A stretch of 64,000 bases of DNA from Phenylobacterium sp. (GTDB lineage: Bacteria > Pseudomonadota > Alphaproteobacteria > Caulobacterales > Caulobacteraceae). The notes beneath the pieces are model-generated. The model saw only the letters and a list, made by a program, of their open reading frames with translations. It did no database searches and had not been told where the DNA came from. A program made the translations under genes and the position numbers. This document shows positions 62,835 to 64,000 of the stretch, one piece after another (the stretch's first letter is position 1; every line of letters begins with the position of its first letter). The stretch lies in the NCBI RefSeq assembly GCF_030679875.1, contig NZ_JAUXSP010000015.1, forward strand, positions 186,001 to 250,000, given 5' to 3'.

Positions 62835-63097
62835 ATCTCTCCGAGCGCCGAGAGATAGAGGTCGAGGATCGCCTCTTCCTCCTGCCGCTTGGCGCGGTCC
62901 TGTTTGCGCAGGCGGACCACCTTGCGCAGCACCTTGACGTCGAAGCCGTTGCCCTTGGCCTCGGCGAAGACTTCCTTGATCTGCTCGGCCACCTCGGACT
63001 TTTCCAGCTCCAGGCGCTCGATGCGCTCGATGATGCTCTTCAGCTGCCCCTGGGCGGTGGTGTTGAGAATGTCGATGTGGGCGCTGTCGTCAGCCAT
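62831..63097 (-). CDS. gapR: Nucleoid-associated protein GapR (DUF2312)
   Basis: GapR, 88 residues, begins [22 protein letters not shown] and continues into [21 protein letters not shown], a coiled-coil, with a C-terminal DNA-binding part rich in Lys/Arg ([17 protein letters not shown]). This is almost the Caulobacter GapR sequence as I recall it. GapR binds overtwisted DNA ahead of forks and polymerases and is required for normal replication and topology. It is followed by a small basic gene and preceded by an HAD hydrolase on the same strand. Confidence 0.96.
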   Translation of the reverse strand: MADDSAHIDILNTTAQGQLKSIIERIERLELEKSEVAEQIKEVFAEAKGNGFDVKVLRKVVRLRKQDRAKRQEEEAILDLYLSALGEI

Positions 63098-63180
63098 GGG
63101 AAAAGCGTCTTCCGAGTCGAGGGTGGTTTGAAGCGGCGGACCCTACCGCGCATCGGCGACGAACGAAATCCGTCTGAGGC

Positions 63181-63783
63181 CTAGAGGAGCCCGTGGGCCT
63201 CCAGCGCGGGGCGCAGGGCGGCAGGGTCGGTGAAGTGATGGGTCTGCAGGCCAAAGGCCTTCGCCGCGGCGATATTGGTCGCGCTGTCGTCCACGAACAG
63301 GATGTCGCCCGGCGCATGGCCGAACCGCGCGCAGGCGATGGCGTAGATGCGCGGATCGGGCTTGATCAGCTTTTCTTCCGCCGAAACCACATAGCCTTCC
63401 AGGCGGGCGAAGGCCGGGCTCATGGCGATGACCCCGTCAAAGACCTCGTGGGACATGTTGGTCAGGCCAAACTGCGGCACGCCCCGGGCATGCAGCGCCT
63501 CAATGGCGGCCTCGGTCTCGGGGATGGTTCCGGAGAACATCTCCCACCACCGGGTCTCCCAGGCGAGGATCTCAGCCTCGTACTCAGGGAAGCGTTCAAC
63601 CAGGGCCTTGCGGTTCTCCGCGAAGGTGACGCCCAGGTCGTGGTTCACATGCCAGATCATGGTGCAGACATGCGAAAGGAACCGGTCCAGATCGGCCGGC
63701 TCCTGAAAAATCTTCGCATAGAGCGTCTTCGGGTCCCAGCGGACCACGACATTGCCGATATCCCAGAGGACCGCCTGGGCCAT
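63181..63783 (-). CDS. HAD superfamily hydrolase
   Basis: This 200-residue HAD hydrolase has the nucleophile motif LWDIGNVVVRWD, a Thr/Ser motif II region in FGLTNMSHE, a Lys in SAEEKLIKPD, and motif IV FVDDSATNIAAAK. The subfamily resembles haloacid dehalogenase/epoxide hydrolase-like HADs with a helical cap. It lies upstream of gapR on the same strand with an 83-bp gap. The substrate is not evident. Confidence 0.92.
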   Translation of the reverse strand: MAQAVLWDIGNVVVRWDPKTLYAKIFQEPADLDRFLSHVCTMIWHVNHDLGVTFAENRKALVERFPEYEAEILAWETRWWEMFSGTIPETEAAIEALHARGVPQFGLTNMSHEVFDGVIAMSPAFARLEGYVVSAEEKLIKPDPRIYAIACARFGHAPGDILFVDDSATNIAAAKAFGLQTHHFTDPAALRPALEAHGLL

Positions 63784-63801
63784 CTCCGGGGACCGGCGCG
63801 C

Positions 63802-63927
63802 CTAGCCTTGCTTGGCTTTAAAGCGCGGGTCCGTCTTGTTGATGACGTAGACCACGCCCTTGCGGCGAACGAGCTTGCAGTCGCGGTGACGCGTCTTCAG
63901 CGACTTCAGCGAGCTTCTGACCTTCAT
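63802..63927 (-). CDS. rpmJ: 50S ribosomal protein L36
   Basis: This 41-residue protein starts [19 protein letters not shown] and ends [10 protein letters not shown], a recognisable L36. Only one Cys remains of the four zinc ligands found in the classical form, so this is the zinc-independent version that predominates in alphaproteobacteria. It is encoded on the minus strand, 18 bp upstream of the HAD hydrolase gene. It is too short for ordinary ORF cut-offs, but its sequence is unambiguous. Confidence 0.97.
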   Translation of the reverse strand: MKVRSSLKSLKTRHRDCKLVRRKGVVYVINKTDPRFKAKQG

Positions 63928-64000
63928 GAGCTTGTCTTCGCGCGTCGCCGCGCGCCGTCTTCCAGAGGGTTACCAACAGAGCCGGCGCATATACGGGCCA

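Overview
The window is high-GC DNA with tightly packed genes and very short spacers. It points to an alphaproteobacterium of the Caulobacterales (Caulobacter, Phenylobacterium or Brevundimonas-like). The strongest pointers are a near-canonical GapR (DUF2312), a TacA-like sigma-54 response regulator a few genes away, a zinc-free RpmJ, isoquinoline 1-oxidoreductase-type IorAB, an aa3-type cytochrome oxidase subunit IV, and a continuous ruvCAB-ybgC-tolQRAB-pal-cpoB-tilS block. No tRNA, rRNA, CRISPR array or transposase was seen. No stretch over 300 bp lacks a gene.

Layout, 1-24.8 kb. A partial hypothetical protein and an alpha/beta hydrolase come first. A sensory-looking cluster follows: an exported truncated globin, a DUF3034 protein, a cupredoxin-like protein and a membrane c-di-GMP phosphodiesterase (2.05-6.63 kb). 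Next are a MoxR/CoxE pair, an isolated lower-GC DUF3800 gene, IorBA, and a TPM/TPM/LemA operon. A DsbA-like isomerase and an SDR lie divergent from an HxlR regulator, with a strong palindromic operator between them. A heterodimeric ABC exporter with asymmetric ATP sites follows. The last group is a membrane-lipid or photo-oxidative-stress cluster: DUF1365 and a FAD oxidoreductase facing cfa and DUF2177.

Layout, 25-38 kb. This part holds an acyl-CoA synthetase and a DegT aminotransferase with a nucleotide-sugar dehydrogenase. It also holds a thioesterase, a patatin-like lipase and two exported proteins of unknown function. A quinone-oxidoreductase-like protein, an alpha/beta hydrolase, an SDR, YebC, MgtC and a degenerate RNase H-like protein complete it.

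Layout, 38-64 kb. Holliday-junction resolution (ruvCAB) runs directly into the Tol-Pal envelope-constriction operon and tilS. After it come an M23 peptidase, the three-subunit proton-translocating transhydrogenase (pntAA-AB-B) and a cytochrome oxidase small subunit. Then come a hydrolase, a thioesterase and PepF, an Lrp-controlled arginine/ornithine catabolic pair, and a lipoprotein quinohemoprotein alcohol dehydrogenase. The window closes with a DUF457-like membrane protein, tacA, gapR with a coupled small gene, a HAD hydrolase and rpmJ.

The most interesting candidates for undescribed biology are the exported globin/DUF3034/cupredoxin/dCache-EAL cluster, the pair of exported unknown proteins at 31.4-33.1 kb, and several well-formed inverted repeats beside regulators. 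All functional statements rest on motif recognition by eye; no database search was run.
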